From Candidatus Peribacteria bacterium RIFOXYB1_FULL_54_35 (GTDB lineage Bacteria; Patescibacteriota; Gracilibacteria; Peribacterales; Peribacteraceae): a stretch of 64,000 nucleotides of DNA. Of the stretch, positions 8,934 to 17,024 are shown piece by piece. Where the stretch lies: the NCBI GenBank assembly GCA_001787755.1, contig MFYJ01000007.1, forward strand, positions 334,585 through 398,584, written 5' to 3'. Each line of letters begins with the position of its first letter. Position 1 is the stretch's first letter. The notes under the pieces are model-generated. The model ran no database searches, had not been told where the DNA came from, and was given only the letters and a program-made list of their open reading frames with translations. A program made the position numbers and the translations under genes.

Positions 8934-10295
8934 ATGAAACACACACGTAGACACATCCTTGCAACGTACTTCTCACTTCTGAGCGTTTTCACGCTCGCTT
9001 TTTTCGCTCCGAGAATGCAAGATGGCTCTACGTTGCGGCTTCTTGCGTCGCAACAGAGTTTTGGAGTTCCTACTATCCTCGCTGAGGCGGTATCGCCCGA
9101 AACGAACTCCATGCAATATCGCATAGCTGAGAGATTACGTCGGCGGCTCTTCCGGCATGGAGTCGTCACTCCCCCCCTGAGCCTGCTTCAGAATGCTATT
9201 GCGGAGCGGCAAGCATACTTTCGAAACAGCGTACGACTCCGCATTGCCAATTCAGAAGAGAAAGAATTGAGTATCATTCATTTCACTCTCAATGCACACC
9301 CCCTGTGGCTGAAGCCGCAGTTCTCGCTCACGGATGCTCATTTTGGAATCGATAAGAATAAAATTGAGCGCTTCTTCCGGGAATTTTCGATCTCAGGAAT
9401 GTATGCCCCGGAAAATATTGTGATCACGGGAATTTCCAAGAATGAAGAGACTGTGAGGGCTGAAACGAGCGGCGTTGCGAAAAAAGGAGAGCAGCTCGAT
9501 GTGGCTGAGAGCATCACACTCCTCATGCAGGCATTGAATAATGGCGAAGAGAACATCACTCTCAAGCTAAAAAATATCCCCGGTTCTGTTACAAACGAAA
9601 CAGAAGAAAATCTTGGCACACTCACTCTTCTAGCAACTGGCCGCTCAAATTTCGCAGGTTCAACGAACGCACGCGCGTTGAACGTCCGGAAAGCGCTGCG
9701 CGACCATGTGAACAATACGATTGTTCCTCCTGGTGCGACATTTTCCTTCAACAGCACTCTGGGGGGTCCTGTGACGGAGAGCCGAGGATGGCGCATGGCG
9801 CAGGTCATATTCGAAGGAGACCAGCTCAAGCCGGCACCGGGTGGGGGCATTTGCCAGGCATCCACCACTGTGTACCGTGCAATTGTGAACGCAGGATTTC
9901 CTGTTGTGGAACGGAGAGCCCACAGTCTGTACGTGAGTTACTACAAGAAGTATGGCGTTGGGATCGATGCAACGATATTCCCAGGTACACAGGACTTAAC
10001 ATTCCTGAATGATACAGAGCAACCACTGCTCATACAGGCATACGACGATGGCTATGAAGCAGTGGTGAACTTCTATGGGACACCTGATGGGCGAACCGTG
10101 GAATTGCAGGGACCGTACTTCAGCACCAATGCGCCGGAAGGCATGCTCATAAACGACAGACAAGTGATGAAAAACGAAATTGTCTGGATCCAGCGGGTGA
10201 ATTATGCCGATGGCTCAGTGAAGGAAAATCTCATTCTCTCGCGCTATAAGGAGCTTCCTGCGTATGTGAGGAACGAGTATGCCTATCTGGAATAG
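8934..10295 (+). CDS. VanW-family exported protein
   Basis: A 453-residue protein with an N-terminal signal/anchor (M-K-H-T-R-R-H, then a hydrophobic stretch to about residue 25) and a substrate-like middle region. The VanW domain lies at about residues 245-385: VPPGATFSFNSTLGG, GGGICQASTTVYRAIVNAGF, VERRAHSLYVSYY and GIDATIFPG are all typical. VanW occurs in glycopeptide-resistance clusters but is widespread as a cell-envelope protein of unknown activity, often with peptidoglycan-related domains. The last 60 residues resemble the short beta domain (G5-like) that often follows VanW. It stands alone with its own promoter. Confidence 0.9.
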   Translation: MKHTRRHILATYFSLLSVFTLAFFAPRMQDGSTLRLLASQQSFGVPTILAEAVSPETNSMQYRIAERLRRRLFRHGVVTPPLSLLQNAIAERQAYFRNSVRLRIANSEEKELSIIHFTLNAHPLWLKPQFSLTDAHFGIDKNKIERFFREFSISGMYAPENIVITGISKNEETVRAETSGVAKKGEQLDVAESITLLMQALNNGEENITLKLKNIPGSVTNETEENLGTLTLLATGRSNFAGSTNARALNVRKALRDHVNNTIVPPGATFSFNSTLGGPVTESRGWRMAQVIFEGDQLKPAPGGGICQASTTVYRAIVNAGFPVVERRAHSLYVSYYKKYGVGIDATIFPGTQDLTFLNDTEQPLLIQAYDDGYEAVVNFYGTPDGRTVELQGPYFSTNAPEGMLINDRQVMKNEIVWIQRVNYADGSVKENLILSRYKELPAYVRNEYAYLE

Positions 10296-10378
10296 AAATC
10301 CAGCTCCATAGTAAGGCAAAAATAGGTCGATTCAGCGGGGAATATCCACTAGAGTGTTGGCACTTTTCCCTCTGTTCT

Positions 10379-11092
10379 ATGTCTGATTCCAATATTCCTT
10401 CTAACCCATGGTTCGGTATTTCGATGGCACTCGTTGGTGTGATTGTCGGCTATGGCATTGCCATGGGCACTTCGAACGACGCAGTCCGCCCTTCCCCCTC
10501 AGCGGGGCAACAGCAGGCACAGGCAGCACAGCAACCGGCCCAGGAACCTGAGCCTCAGGATGTGGTTGCTCCGGATGCTTCGGAGGATCATATCCGCGGC
10601 AATTCCAAGGCGACTATTTCACTCATTGAATACACAGATTTTGAGTGTCCTTTCTGCGCGCGTCACCATCCCACCATGCTCCAGGCACTCGACGAGTACG
10701 GAGACAAAGTGAACTGGGTGTTCAGGCACTATCCTCTCCCCTTCCATCCCAACGCGATGCCGGCAGCTCTTGCGGCTGAATGTGTTGCAGAAGACGCAGG
10801 GAACGACGCGTTCTGGGAATTCACGGACCTCGTATTTGAGAAAGGTGCGGACAAGGCAAGTCTCGCTTCCTACGCACAGGAAGCCGGTGCCAGTGCATCG
10901 AAATTCACAGAGTGTTTTGAAAGCGGAAAGTTCAGCGAGTTCATTGGTCAGCAGATGTCGGCAGGATCGAATTCAGGGGTAAAGGGGACACCCGGGACAT
11001 TTGTTTACAACAACAAAACTAAAGAGTTCGGCTACATTTCCGGCGCACAGCCCTATGCGAATCTGAAAGCAGCCATCGATAGTCTTCTGTAA
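10379..11092 (+). CDS. Membrane-anchored DsbA-like thiol oxidoreductase
   Basis: A 237-residue protein with one N-terminal membrane segment (about residues 11-29), a Gln/Pro-rich linker to residue 65 and a DsbA/thioredoxin-fold domain. The active site CPFC lies in YTDFECPFCARHH, and the cis-Pro loop is GTPGTF near the C-terminus. It should face outside the membrane and make or isomerise disulfides. That fits the very Cys-rich surface proteins encoded at 41 and 46 kb; this link is inference. A perfect terminator follows. The start has no Shine-Dalgarno sequence; TAGAGT at 10350-10355 is a weak -10 candidate. Confidence 0.88.
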   Translation: MSDSNIPSNPWFGISMALVGVIVGYGIAMGTSNDAVRPSPSAGQQQAQAAQQPAQEPEPQDVVAPDASEDHIRGNSKATISLIEYTDFECPFCARHHPTMLQALDEYGDKVNWVFRHYPLPFHPNAMPAALAAECVAEDAGNDAFWEFTDLVFEKGADKASLASYAQEAGASASKFTECFESGKFSEFIGQQMSAGSNSGVKGTPGTFVYNNKTKEFGYISGAQPYANLKAAIDSLL

Positions 11093-11105
11093 TCTCTTGG
11101 TACCA

Positions 11106-11140
11106 AAATCGGGGGAGCAGATACTCCCCCGATTTCTTTA
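11106..11140 (+). terminator. Rho-independent terminator after the DsbA-like gene
   Basis: A perfect 12-bp inverted repeat (11106-11117 and 11124-11135) with a 6-base loop, ending in ATTTCTTT. It starts 13 bases after the stop codon. Confidence 0.88.
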
Positions 11141-11211
11141 TACTTGAATTCCGCGGGGAATTACTTCTTGTGCTGCCTGTTTTCCGGGTATACTCCATTC
11201 CCAATTCCCGC

Positions 11212-12171
11212 GTGAAATACATGAGGCGTTTCCTCGTCATTGCCGTTTTCCCAGCATTACTGTTCGCAGGATGCAGGGAACAAACAGCGCCATCGGATGC
11301 AAGTGAGTCAGAAAGTTCGTCGGGAGCGCAGTTTTCTTCCGAGAGCGAGCGCATTATCCGGGAGACAAATAATGTTTCTTACTCCGGTACTGTCAGGCCT
11401 CTGGGCATCAGCATTTACATGGAAGGGACACACAAACTCTCACTTCCCGATGGAAGATTCATTCTTCTGGAGAGCGAGACTGCCGATCTCAATGGGTATG
11501 TCGGTGAGAGTGTGGTCGTTGTCGGCGCCATTCGGCCTACTATTGAGAGTGATGCGATGATTATGCGTGTTGATTCGGTTTCCCTCCAGGGAAACGAAAG
11601 TGTAAGTTTGGAAGAAGAGGTAGGAACAGCAAGTTCAACTGTACTATCAGATTCGAACCCTCCGAATGAGGCAGGAGTGAGTTCCAGCCAGAAAGAAACA
11701 CTTCCTTCCTCTCCTGCAGCGAATCAAATAAGTTCCTCTACAAGTACTTCCGCAAAGGCATCGGCGCGGTCACCTTCGCCTGCATTCCTCGAGCGTCAGA
11801 AAGACATGGCAAAGGAGGAATTCTCCGCCGAGAACTGGACGCAGGAGTACTGTTCTTCCCATATTGGGTTCTGTGTTTCTGTTCACCGTAACTGGTGGTT
11901 CACATCTTTTGGAGCTACATCAACGCACTACTGGCACCTCGAAATGAATTCGGCGCCCTTCGAACTCTTGCATGAGGGGCCGGTCGAGGTGAATCTAGAT
12001 GGTGAGAGCCTCCAGGCTCTTGGCGTCGCGGACGGCACCATACGCGAGGAGGGTGAGGAAGTCATAGGATTTAGGAGCTGGACGAACGGAAGACATTTTG
12101 AAGTACGAGCACACACCTCTCTCAAGCAGGCAGTGGAGTACATCACACAGAACCTTCACCCGGCAGGGTAG
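11212..12171 (+). CDS. Lipoprotein of unknown function
   Basis: About 319 residues. The GTG at 11212 (M-K-Y-M-R-R) is proposed because an extended -10 TATACT (11189-11194) puts the transcript start just before it and because the YceI-like lipoprotein begins the same way (GTG, K, Y); the ATG at 11221 is an equally possible start. The signal ends in a lipobox FAGC. There are two parts: an OB-like beta segment (GTHKLSLPDGRFILLES to GAIRPTIESD), and, after a Ser-rich linker, a C-terminal domain with two Cys close together (YCSSHIGFC), NWWFTSF and HYWHLEMNSAPFELL. No named family is recognised. The next gene has its own promoter 7 bases after the stop. Confidence 0.65.
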   Translation: MKYMRRFLVIAVFPALLFAGCREQTAPSDASESESSSGAQFSSESERIIRETNNVSYSGTVRPLGISIYMEGTHKLSLPDGRFILLESETADLNGYVGESVVVVGAIRPTIESDAMIMRVDSVSLQGNESVSLEEEVGTASSTVLSDSNPPNEAGVSSSQKETLPSSPAANQISSSTSTSAKASARSPSPAFLERQKDMAKEEFSAENWTQEYCSSHIGFCVSVHRNWWFTSFGATSTHYWHLEMNSAPFELLHEGPVEVNLDGESLQALGVADGTIREEGEEVIGFRSWTNGRHFEVRAHTSLKQAVEYITQNLHPAG

Positions 12172-12191
12172 AGCAAGGGAAACCACTCTGG

Positions 12192-12197
12192 TACAAT
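12192..12197 (+). promoter_or_regulatory. -10 element of a leaderless gene
   Basis: TACAAT with an extended TGG in front (12189-12191); the ATG at 12204 follows after exactly CCATCT. The same TACAAT-CCANCT-RTG arrangement occurs before the genes starting at 17563 and 29130 on the other strand. Confidence 0.65.
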
Positions 12198-12203
12198 CCA
12201 TCT

Positions 12204-12827
12204 ATGCTGTTTTTCTACTCAGCCTACAATCAGGAAGGCCAACCCGTGAGAGGAACGATCGATGCGGTGAACACGGACACAGCAAGGCAGGCGCTGAAGG
12301 AAATGGATCTCTTACCACAAGAGTTGCATGAGGCAACTCTCCAGGAAAAGAAGGCAGTGCAGGAGGGGGTGACGGATTTCCCGCAATCACCTCTCACTCC
12401 CAATCTCGTCCTGGAAGGCAAAGCGGAAATGAAGCAGGCTCCACCTCCTCCTGCTCCCCTACCAGAAGAGGAAAATACCAGCGAACAAGCAGAAGTGAAA
12501 AAGCCCCGCTCACCGAAGAAAAGTAAGAAAACGTACTTCCCTTTCACAGATACGCTCCGCCTCTACGCGGGATGGCTGCTCGCATGGTACTGCGCGGTCT
12601 ACATGCTTGGCGGGTACCAATACACGAGAAGCCTTCCTTTCCGGATACCGTACGTAGAAGCTCTTCTGCCTCCGTTCTCACCCATTGTCCTCTCGTTCAC
12701 ACTGGCAGCGTTTCTCTTCCTCCTCTGTACCAGCCTTCAGAAAGCTCTCGGAGGCGGAAAGCTCTCCGCTGCAATTCTCAGCATACTTGGTATTGCTGCA
12801 TTCGTTCTCTACAGGCTGAACGTGTAG
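12204..12827 (+). CDS. Membrane protein with a GspF/PilC N-terminal-like domain
   Basis: A 207-residue protein. The first 45 residues (FFYSAYNQEGQPVRGTIDAV, then TARQALKEMDLLPQEL) closely follow the short N-terminal motif of type II secretion/type IV pilus inner-membrane proteins of the GspF/PilC family. The two large cytoplasmic helical domains of that family are absent. Instead there is a charged, Pro-rich linker (about residues 45-110) and three hydrophobic segments (about 120-140, 155-180 and 185-205). It could be a truncated or re-used piece of a pilus assembly protein, or an adaptor; no other pilus gene is nearby. The predicted mRNA is leaderless. It converges on the next gene across repeat B. 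Confidence 0.6.
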   Translation: MLFFYSAYNQEGQPVRGTIDAVNTDTARQALKEMDLLPQELHEATLQEKKAVQEGVTDFPQSPLTPNLVLEGKAEMKQAPPPPAPLPEEENTSEQAEVKKPRSPKKSKKTYFPFTDTLRLYAGWLLAWYCAVYMLGGYQYTRSLPFRIPYVEALLPPFSPIVLSFTLAAFLFLLCTSLQKALGGGKLSAAILSILGIAAFVLYRLNV

Positions 12828-12829
12828 CA

Positions 12830-12982
12830 CGTTTCCTCGTTCGCTCGTTTTCTTGTTGTTCGATACGGCGTCGTTTGTTCATGAAAACTCGTCACGCAAA
12901 ACAGTCTCTGTGAATCTCTGCATATGGAAACGGCGCCGTGTCTCGTTCAGCGTGTAACGAGCGAACGAGATAACGAGTAACG
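12830..12982. repeat. Palindromic repeat B (composite element)
   Basis: An element of about 153 bases between convergent genes. The outer arms are built from CGTTCGCTCGTT-type words. Inside sit an ACGGCGTCGTTTG module (12865-12877) and its near-complement GGAAACGGCGCCGT (12926-12939). The same inner modules, in the opposite order, bound a different core in repeat D at 46326-46374. Confidence 0.75.
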
Positions 12983-12988
12983 AATGCA

Positions 12989-13687
12989 CTACAGTCCAAG
13001 CTGCTTCCGGATCTCCTCTGCCTGCTGCTGCTCACTCGCCTGTGCGTTCTGCTGTACAGAAATGCTCTGCAAATCCTTCCAGTCTTCTGAGTGCTTCTGC
13101 TCCAGTTTCATGAGTTGCAGCAAATGTTTGGGAGAAAGTTCAGAGAACTTCCGTTTTTCCTCGTCAAGGATCTTCTGGAGTTCGTCTATCTGGAACTGGC
13201 TGAGCTTGGGAATGGCCTGAATAATGCGCCACTTCTCGTCACGTGTGAGAGAAATGCTCCCACGGAGGAGTGTGAGGAATCTCTGCTCGTCAAACCGTGT
13301 CTCGGGGTGTGTGGGCACCGCAATGTTGTTGTTGGTGAGCAGTGAGGAGATGCTCGAAAACCGGTAATTTCCAACCTCACCAAGCACCCGGATATCCTCA
13401 TCGTCGTAGCCCATTTCCTTTGTGGCTGCCACGCCTGGTGGGGGCGGCGGAGGCCCTTGATCCTGTGGAGGCTGTGCGCCAGCCGGCTGACCACCTGCGG
13501 CTACTCCCGGTTGAGCTCCAGCAGCGGCTTGTGGGGGTGGCGGAGGGGGCGAAGAGAAAACCTGTGTAGGATCCAAACCGCCTGTAGGGATTTGATCCCC
13601 AGGACGGACCGGTTTCGAAGCGCCCTGCGGGGGTGGAGGAGGCAGGGGTGGTGTACCACCGACAGGTGGCTGTTGACCGTTCGTCAT
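12989..13687 (-). CDS. Proline-rich protein of unknown function
   Basis: 232 residues from the ATG at 13687 (a TTG two codons earlier is less likely). The first 90 residues are low-complexity Pro/Gly/Gln with PPPPPP runs, without a signal peptide. The C-terminal 140 residues look helical: an IRVLGEVGNYRFSSISSLL segment, DEKWRIIQAIPKLSQFQIDEL, then a likely coiled coil to the end (KRKFSELSPKHLLQLMKLEQKH). The FQIDEL(Q/K)KIL pattern also resembles short helices seen in other CPR hypothetical proteins. It is probably a cytoplasmic scaffold or adaptor, but no function can be assigned. The start lacks a Shine-Dalgarno sequence. Confidence 0.6.
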   Translation of the reverse strand: MTNGQQPPVGGTPPLPPPPPQGASKPVRPGDQIPTGGLDPTQVFSSPPPPPPQAAAGAQPGVAAGGQPAGAQPPQDQGPPPPPPGVAATKEMGYDDEDIRVLGEVGNYRFSSISSLLTNNNIAVPTHPETRFDEQRFLTLLRGSISLTRDEKWRIIQAIPKLSQFQIDELQKILDEEKRKFSELSPKHLLQLMKLEQKHSEDWKDLQSISVQQNAQASEQQQAEEIRKQLGL

Positions 13688-13750
13688 ACTCAAAGGTGGA
13701 AATTTCCCCGCTATTCTATCAGTTCACCGCTTGAAATAAAGCTAAAAACA

Positions 13751-14758
13751 TTACGAAGTGACAAGCAGGTTTTCAGCTCGCGTTCGCAGTTCCTCGGAAC
13801 TTGTTCCATCCTGAAACCGGATGTGGAGACCGGAGTGCAATTCCTCGGGGCTGCCAAGCAGCCTGTACGCAGAATTCTCTGTGGTGAATGTTGAAGATTC
13901 CCCCTCTCTCCATTTGCGTACCACATCGATGTTCCTCCCATTGGGATACACGAGGATCGCTCCATCTGTCCCTTCCGTGAGCGAATGGGCAACTTCCCCT
14001 CGTTTTGATTGCGTTGCAGTTCCATTCGAAACACTCACGGTGGCACCTCTCTCTCCGCTCACTGCAATCTGTTGCAATTTTCTTCTGACGGCTGCGTCGT
14101 CCTCGAATAGCATGTTTCCGTAGATATCGACGAACTTCAGGCGTAACCCTTCCACACCGTTGCCAAAATACGTGGTGCTGAGAACATCATCTGCTTCCCC
14201 ATCAGCTAAAGGCTTTGTTGGGTACCCGTGATTGCGACGAAGATATCTATGAGCATTCCTGGAGCGGAACTGGTCGAAATCTGAGAACAGGGGATTTCTC
14301 TCATTCGGTATCTCCATGATGCGGTGTACATGCTCACGAATGCCAGCAAGCATGTCTCCCGGGAATGTCGTCACAATACGAAGGCCGCTATCCGTCTCCA
14401 CCTCATAGAACGGCGGCCCATTCCGGTATCGCTTGTCCCTCGGTGCGAAGTTGATGAAGAGACCGTTCCAAACCCCATGGTCTCTCAGAACTTCTGCATA
14501 CGCATCATGCCAATTCTCCATGATGCCTGCGAGGTGGCGCGGAAGCGCTACTTCCCGCCCCCGGCTGTTGATCTTCGTGGGGAACCCCCCACCGAGGAGG
14601 CGGATTTCCTCTTCATCTCCGTGCGTAAGGGCATCTTCCATCACGGAGAGATCGGTTTCGAGGTGCACATCGGCATCCACCACGGCTTCCGTGGGATCCG
14701 GCGTGTTCTTTCCGTACGTCTCTGAGACGAAGTACCTGAGTGTTGGTGTGGTACGCAT
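13751..14758 (-). CDS. Uncharacterised protein behind a Met-rich attenuator; weak SAM-hydrolase-like features
   Basis: A 335-residue soluble protein. The C-terminal third (LKFVDIYGNML, a GATVSVSN strand, then SLTEGTDGAILVYPNGRNIDVV) is faintly like the C-terminal domain of the SAM hydroxide adenosyltransferase/SAM hydrolase family (DUF62), which turns S-adenosylmethionine into adenosine and methionine. The middle part (FINFAPRDKRYRNGPPFYEV and FDQFRSRNAHRYL) is conserved-looking, but the N-terminal DFG/GVGS motifs of that family are not seen, so this is only a hint. The start at 14758 follows a T-rich, Shine-Dalgarno-less leader. Expression appears to be controlled by the Met-rich leader ORF and terminator at 14782-14935. 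It is not adjacent to methionine genes. Confidence 0.6.
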   Translation of the reverse strand: MRTTPTLRYFVSETYGKNTPDPTEAVVDADVHLETDLSVMEDALTHGDEEEIRLLGGGFPTKINSRGREVALPRHLAGIMENWHDAYAEVLRDHGVWNGLFINFAPRDKRYRNGPPFYEVETDSGLRIVTTFPGDMLAGIREHVHRIMEIPNERNPLFSDFDQFRSRNAHRYLRRNHGYPTKPLADGEADDVLSTTYFGNGVEGLRLKFVDIYGNMLFEDDAAVRRKLQQIAVSGERGATVSVSNGTATQSKRGEVAHSLTEGTDGAILVYPNGRNIDVVRKWREGESSTFTTENSAYRLLGSPEELHSGLHIRFQDGTSSEELRTRAENLLVTS

Positions 14759-14781
14759 TGTGAAAAAAAAGGAAGAGATAC

Positions 14782-14807
14782 AAAAAACCCCCGCTTCGTG
14801 CGAGGGT
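14782..14807 (-). terminator. Attenuator terminator with competing antiterminator
   Basis: On the minus strand, ACCCTCGC-ACGAA-GCGGGGGT forms an 8-bp stem followed by T6. Its 5' strand (ACCCTCGCA, 14799-14807) is also a perfect 9-base complement to TGCGAGGGT at 14845-14853, inside the upstream leader ORF, so two exclusive structures can form. It lies 24 bases before the start of the gene at 14758. Confidence 0.85.
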
Positions 14808-14830
14808 CTGGGATTCAGCTTGTGAGCAGT

Positions 14831-14935
14831 TTATGCAGCAGACAACCCTCGCATGGAGCGCATCATCATTTGCATCATCATAGTTCGGCTGGACTCACTA
14901 CAAGTGCCTGCGGTGAGGGAGTGCGATCTGTACAT
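14831..14935 (-). CDS. Met-rich 34-residue leader peptide
   Basis: A 34-codon ORF with ATG at 14935 and TAA ending at 14831. Residues 19-28 read MMMQMMMRSM, so seven Met codons are packed into ten positions; the peptide ends GLSAA. The antiterminator strand (14845-14853) begins in the last of these Met codons and the stop codon lies just past it. This is the geometry of ribosome-stalling attenuation: stalling on Met codons would leave the antiterminator free, while finishing translation would mask it and allow the terminator at 14782-14807 to form. A TTGACA promoter lies immediately upstream, with its -10 nine bases before the ATG. It is too short for homology; the case rests on structure. 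Confidence 0.7.
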   Translation of the reverse strand: MYRSHSLTAGTCSESSRTMMMQMMMRSMRGLSAA

Positions 14936-14944
14936 TGTGGCAAC

Positions 14945-14972
14945 ATCCTAACTATCTCACTGGTATTGTCAA
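14945..14972 (-). promoter_or_regulatory. Promoter of the Met-rich leader
   Basis: A consensus TTGACA (14967-14972), a 16-base spacer and TAGGAT (14945-14950) on the minus strand. The leader ORF starts 9 bases after the hexamer, so it is probably translated from a transcript with almost no 5' leader. Confidence 0.65.
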
Positions 14973-14975
14973 TAT

Positions 14976-17024
14976 CTAAACCTTGCTGAGGTGTTTCTCT
15001 GCAGCCCTCCTTGCCCTCACGACGAGCTCCGGGTTCAAGAGACCGGAAAGGTGAAACTCGGGAATGCCGCTCTGCCTGAGCCCGTAGAGCTCACCGGGAC
15101 CACGAATCTGTAAATCAATCTCCGCGAGCTTAAAGCCGTCATGGAACATCTCCATCGCCTTGAGTCTCTGTGACCGTGACTGTTCCGGAGTTGTTGTGAA
15201 GAGGAAGCAGTGGCTCTTGTGTTCGTCCCTGCCTACACGGCCGCGGAACTGATGGAGCTGAGCCAACCCAAACCGCTCTGATCCTTCGATGATGATGATG
15301 GATGCATTCGGCACGTCAATACCAACTTCAATCACAGATGTGGAAACGAGAATGTCGCTCCGCTTTGCCTTGAACTCTCTCATGGTTTCCTCTTTCTCAG
15401 CCGGCGTCATCTTCCCGTGCAACATAGCGATGCATCTTCGGGGAAAACTCACTTTCAGGCGTGCTGCCTCCTGCTCCACGCTCTTGATCTCTGCCATTTC
15501 CTCGTTCTCCGATTCAGTGATGAGAGGGCAGATGACAAACACCTGCCTTCCCCCCTCGATTTGACGATCAATGAAGAGCTCCACCGTCTTTCGCCCCGCA
15601 GGCGGGACGACTTTGGTTTGAATGGGCTTCCTGTTCCCGGGCTTCTCCAGGAGAACTGAGAGATCATGATGGCCGTAGGCGGTGAGTGCGAGAGTCCGCG
15701 GGATGGGCGTTGCTGTCATGGAGAGGAAGTGTGGACTCCCCTTCTCCACAAGCCGCTGACGCTGCATCACCCCGAATCGATGCTGCTCATCCACTATCAC
15801 CAGCTTCAAATCTCTGAACTGCACTGCTTCCTGTATCAGCGCATGTGTTCCTATCACAAGATCGACTGTGCCGGCAGCCAGGCGCATGCGGGCATCTTCC
15901 GCCTCCCTCTTTGGAACAGAACCTGTGAGCAATGCGACAGTGGGGTGATGCATCTTAGTACCGCCCTCCTTCCCTTGCAGATAGGTGTAGAAATGTATGA
16001 GTGTTTCTCCAATGCTCTGCACGTGCTGCTTCGCGAGGACTTCCGTAGGAACCATGAGAGCGCACTGGCCGCCGTGTCGTATGACATTCGCCATCACAGC
16101 CGTTGCGACGAGAGTTTTCCCGGAGCCCACATCCCCCTCAAGGAGCCTCGACATGGGTCTGCTCTGCTCCATGTCTTTGAGTATCTCGTAAATGGCAATC
16201 TTCTGGCTGTTCGTCGGCGTGAAGCGCAGAGACGCGAAGAGTGCCCGGATGAGTTCTATGTCCATAGGAATCTTCAGCCGCTCCTGTGTTCTCCCCTGCC
16301 ATTCTCTTTTCCGTTCTAAAGCTTCCTTCTGCACTTGGTACATCTCCTCAAACTCCATCCGCTGCAGGGCACGCTCGACCTGGGAGGCATCATCTGGAAA
16401 ATGGAGCGCATAGATAGCATCACTGCGGGGAAGGAGATGCTCCTCTTCCAGCACGGCTTCCGGAAGAGTTTCAGGAATCTCCGTTATCGCATCTTTGATC
16501 AATGTTATTTTTTCCCGCAGCCACTTGCTCGTAATAATCTCATGTTGGGGATACACCGGAACCAGCCTTCCTGCATGCACAAGGTTCTGTCCACGTATTT
16601 TTGTCGATTCGAACTGCGGACTTTGAAACTGCACTTTCTTCCCGTGCAGAATCAGCTTGCCCGTGAGCACTACCTCTTCCCCATCCGTGAGCATACGGGT
16701 GATGTGTGGCTGATTGAACCAGACAACCTCAGCTTCCGAACCCTCTGTATCTGTGAAATTCCCTTTCACCAGCATTTTATGGCTTCGCGTACGGATGAGT
16801 TTGAGCGCATGTACAGTCCCGCGGATACTCACTTTCTCATGGAGACGGGCACTCTCTATTGTAGACATCTCCGTGAGATCTTCATGCGTCCTCGGCAAAT
16901 AGAGCAGCAAATCCTCCACCGTATGCAGGCCCATTCCTCCCAGAGCTTCTATGTAGTCTCTCTTCGTCTTGAGAACCTGTGCGAGGGGTGTGTAGAGTTC
17001 CACAGAAGCAGTATACCGCATCAC
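14976..17024 (-). CDS. recG: ATP-dependent DNA helicase RecG
   Basis: A 682-residue fork-reversal helicase for replication restart and recombination. The N-terminal wedge/OB domain includes VEDLLLYLPRTHED and the VSIRGTVHALKLIRTRSHKMLV strand region. The helicase motifs are intact: GDVGSGKT (Walker A), VDEQHRFG (Walker B), SMTATPIPRTLA (motif III), STSVIEVGIDVPNAS and QFRGRVGR (motif VI). The typical RecG ending DGFKLAEIDLQIRGPGELYGLRQSG is present. It overlaps the upstream lipoprotein gene by 4 bases (ATGA), so the two are co-transcribed and probably translationally coupled. Together with PriA at 21 kb it gives this genome a fork-restart pair. Confidence 0.97.
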   Translation of the reverse strand: MMRYTASVELYTPLAQVLKTKRDYIEALGGMGLHTVEDLLLYLPRTHEDLTEMSTIESARLHEKVSIRGTVHALKLIRTRSHKMLVKGNFTDTEGSEAEVVWFNQPHITRMLTDGEEVVLTGKLILHGKKVQFQSPQFESTKIRGQNLVHAGRLVPVYPQHEIITSKWLREKITLIKDAITEIPETLPEAVLEEEHLLPRSDAIYALHFPDDASQVERALQRMEFEEMYQVQKEALERKREWQGRTQERLKIPMDIELIRALFASLRFTPTNSQKIAIYEILKDMEQSRPMSRLLEGDVGSGKTLVATAVMANVIRHGGQCALMVPTEVLAKQHVQSIGETLIHFYTYLQGKEGGTKMHHPTVALLTGSVPKREAEDARMRLAAGTVDLVIGTHALIQEAVQFRDLKLVIVDEQHRFGVMQRQRLVEKGSPHFLSMTATPIPRTLALTAYGHHDLSVLLEKPGNRKPIQTKVVPPAGRKTVELFIDRQIEGGRQVFVICPLITESENEEMAEIKSVEQEAARLKVSFPRRCIAMLHGKMTPAEKEETMREFKAKRSDILVSTSVIEVGIDVPNASIIIIEGSERFGLAQLHQFRGRVGRDEHKSHCFLFTTTPEQSRSQRLKAMEMFHDGFKLAEIDLQIRGPGELYGLRQSGIPEFHLSGLLNPELVVRARRAAEKHLSKV

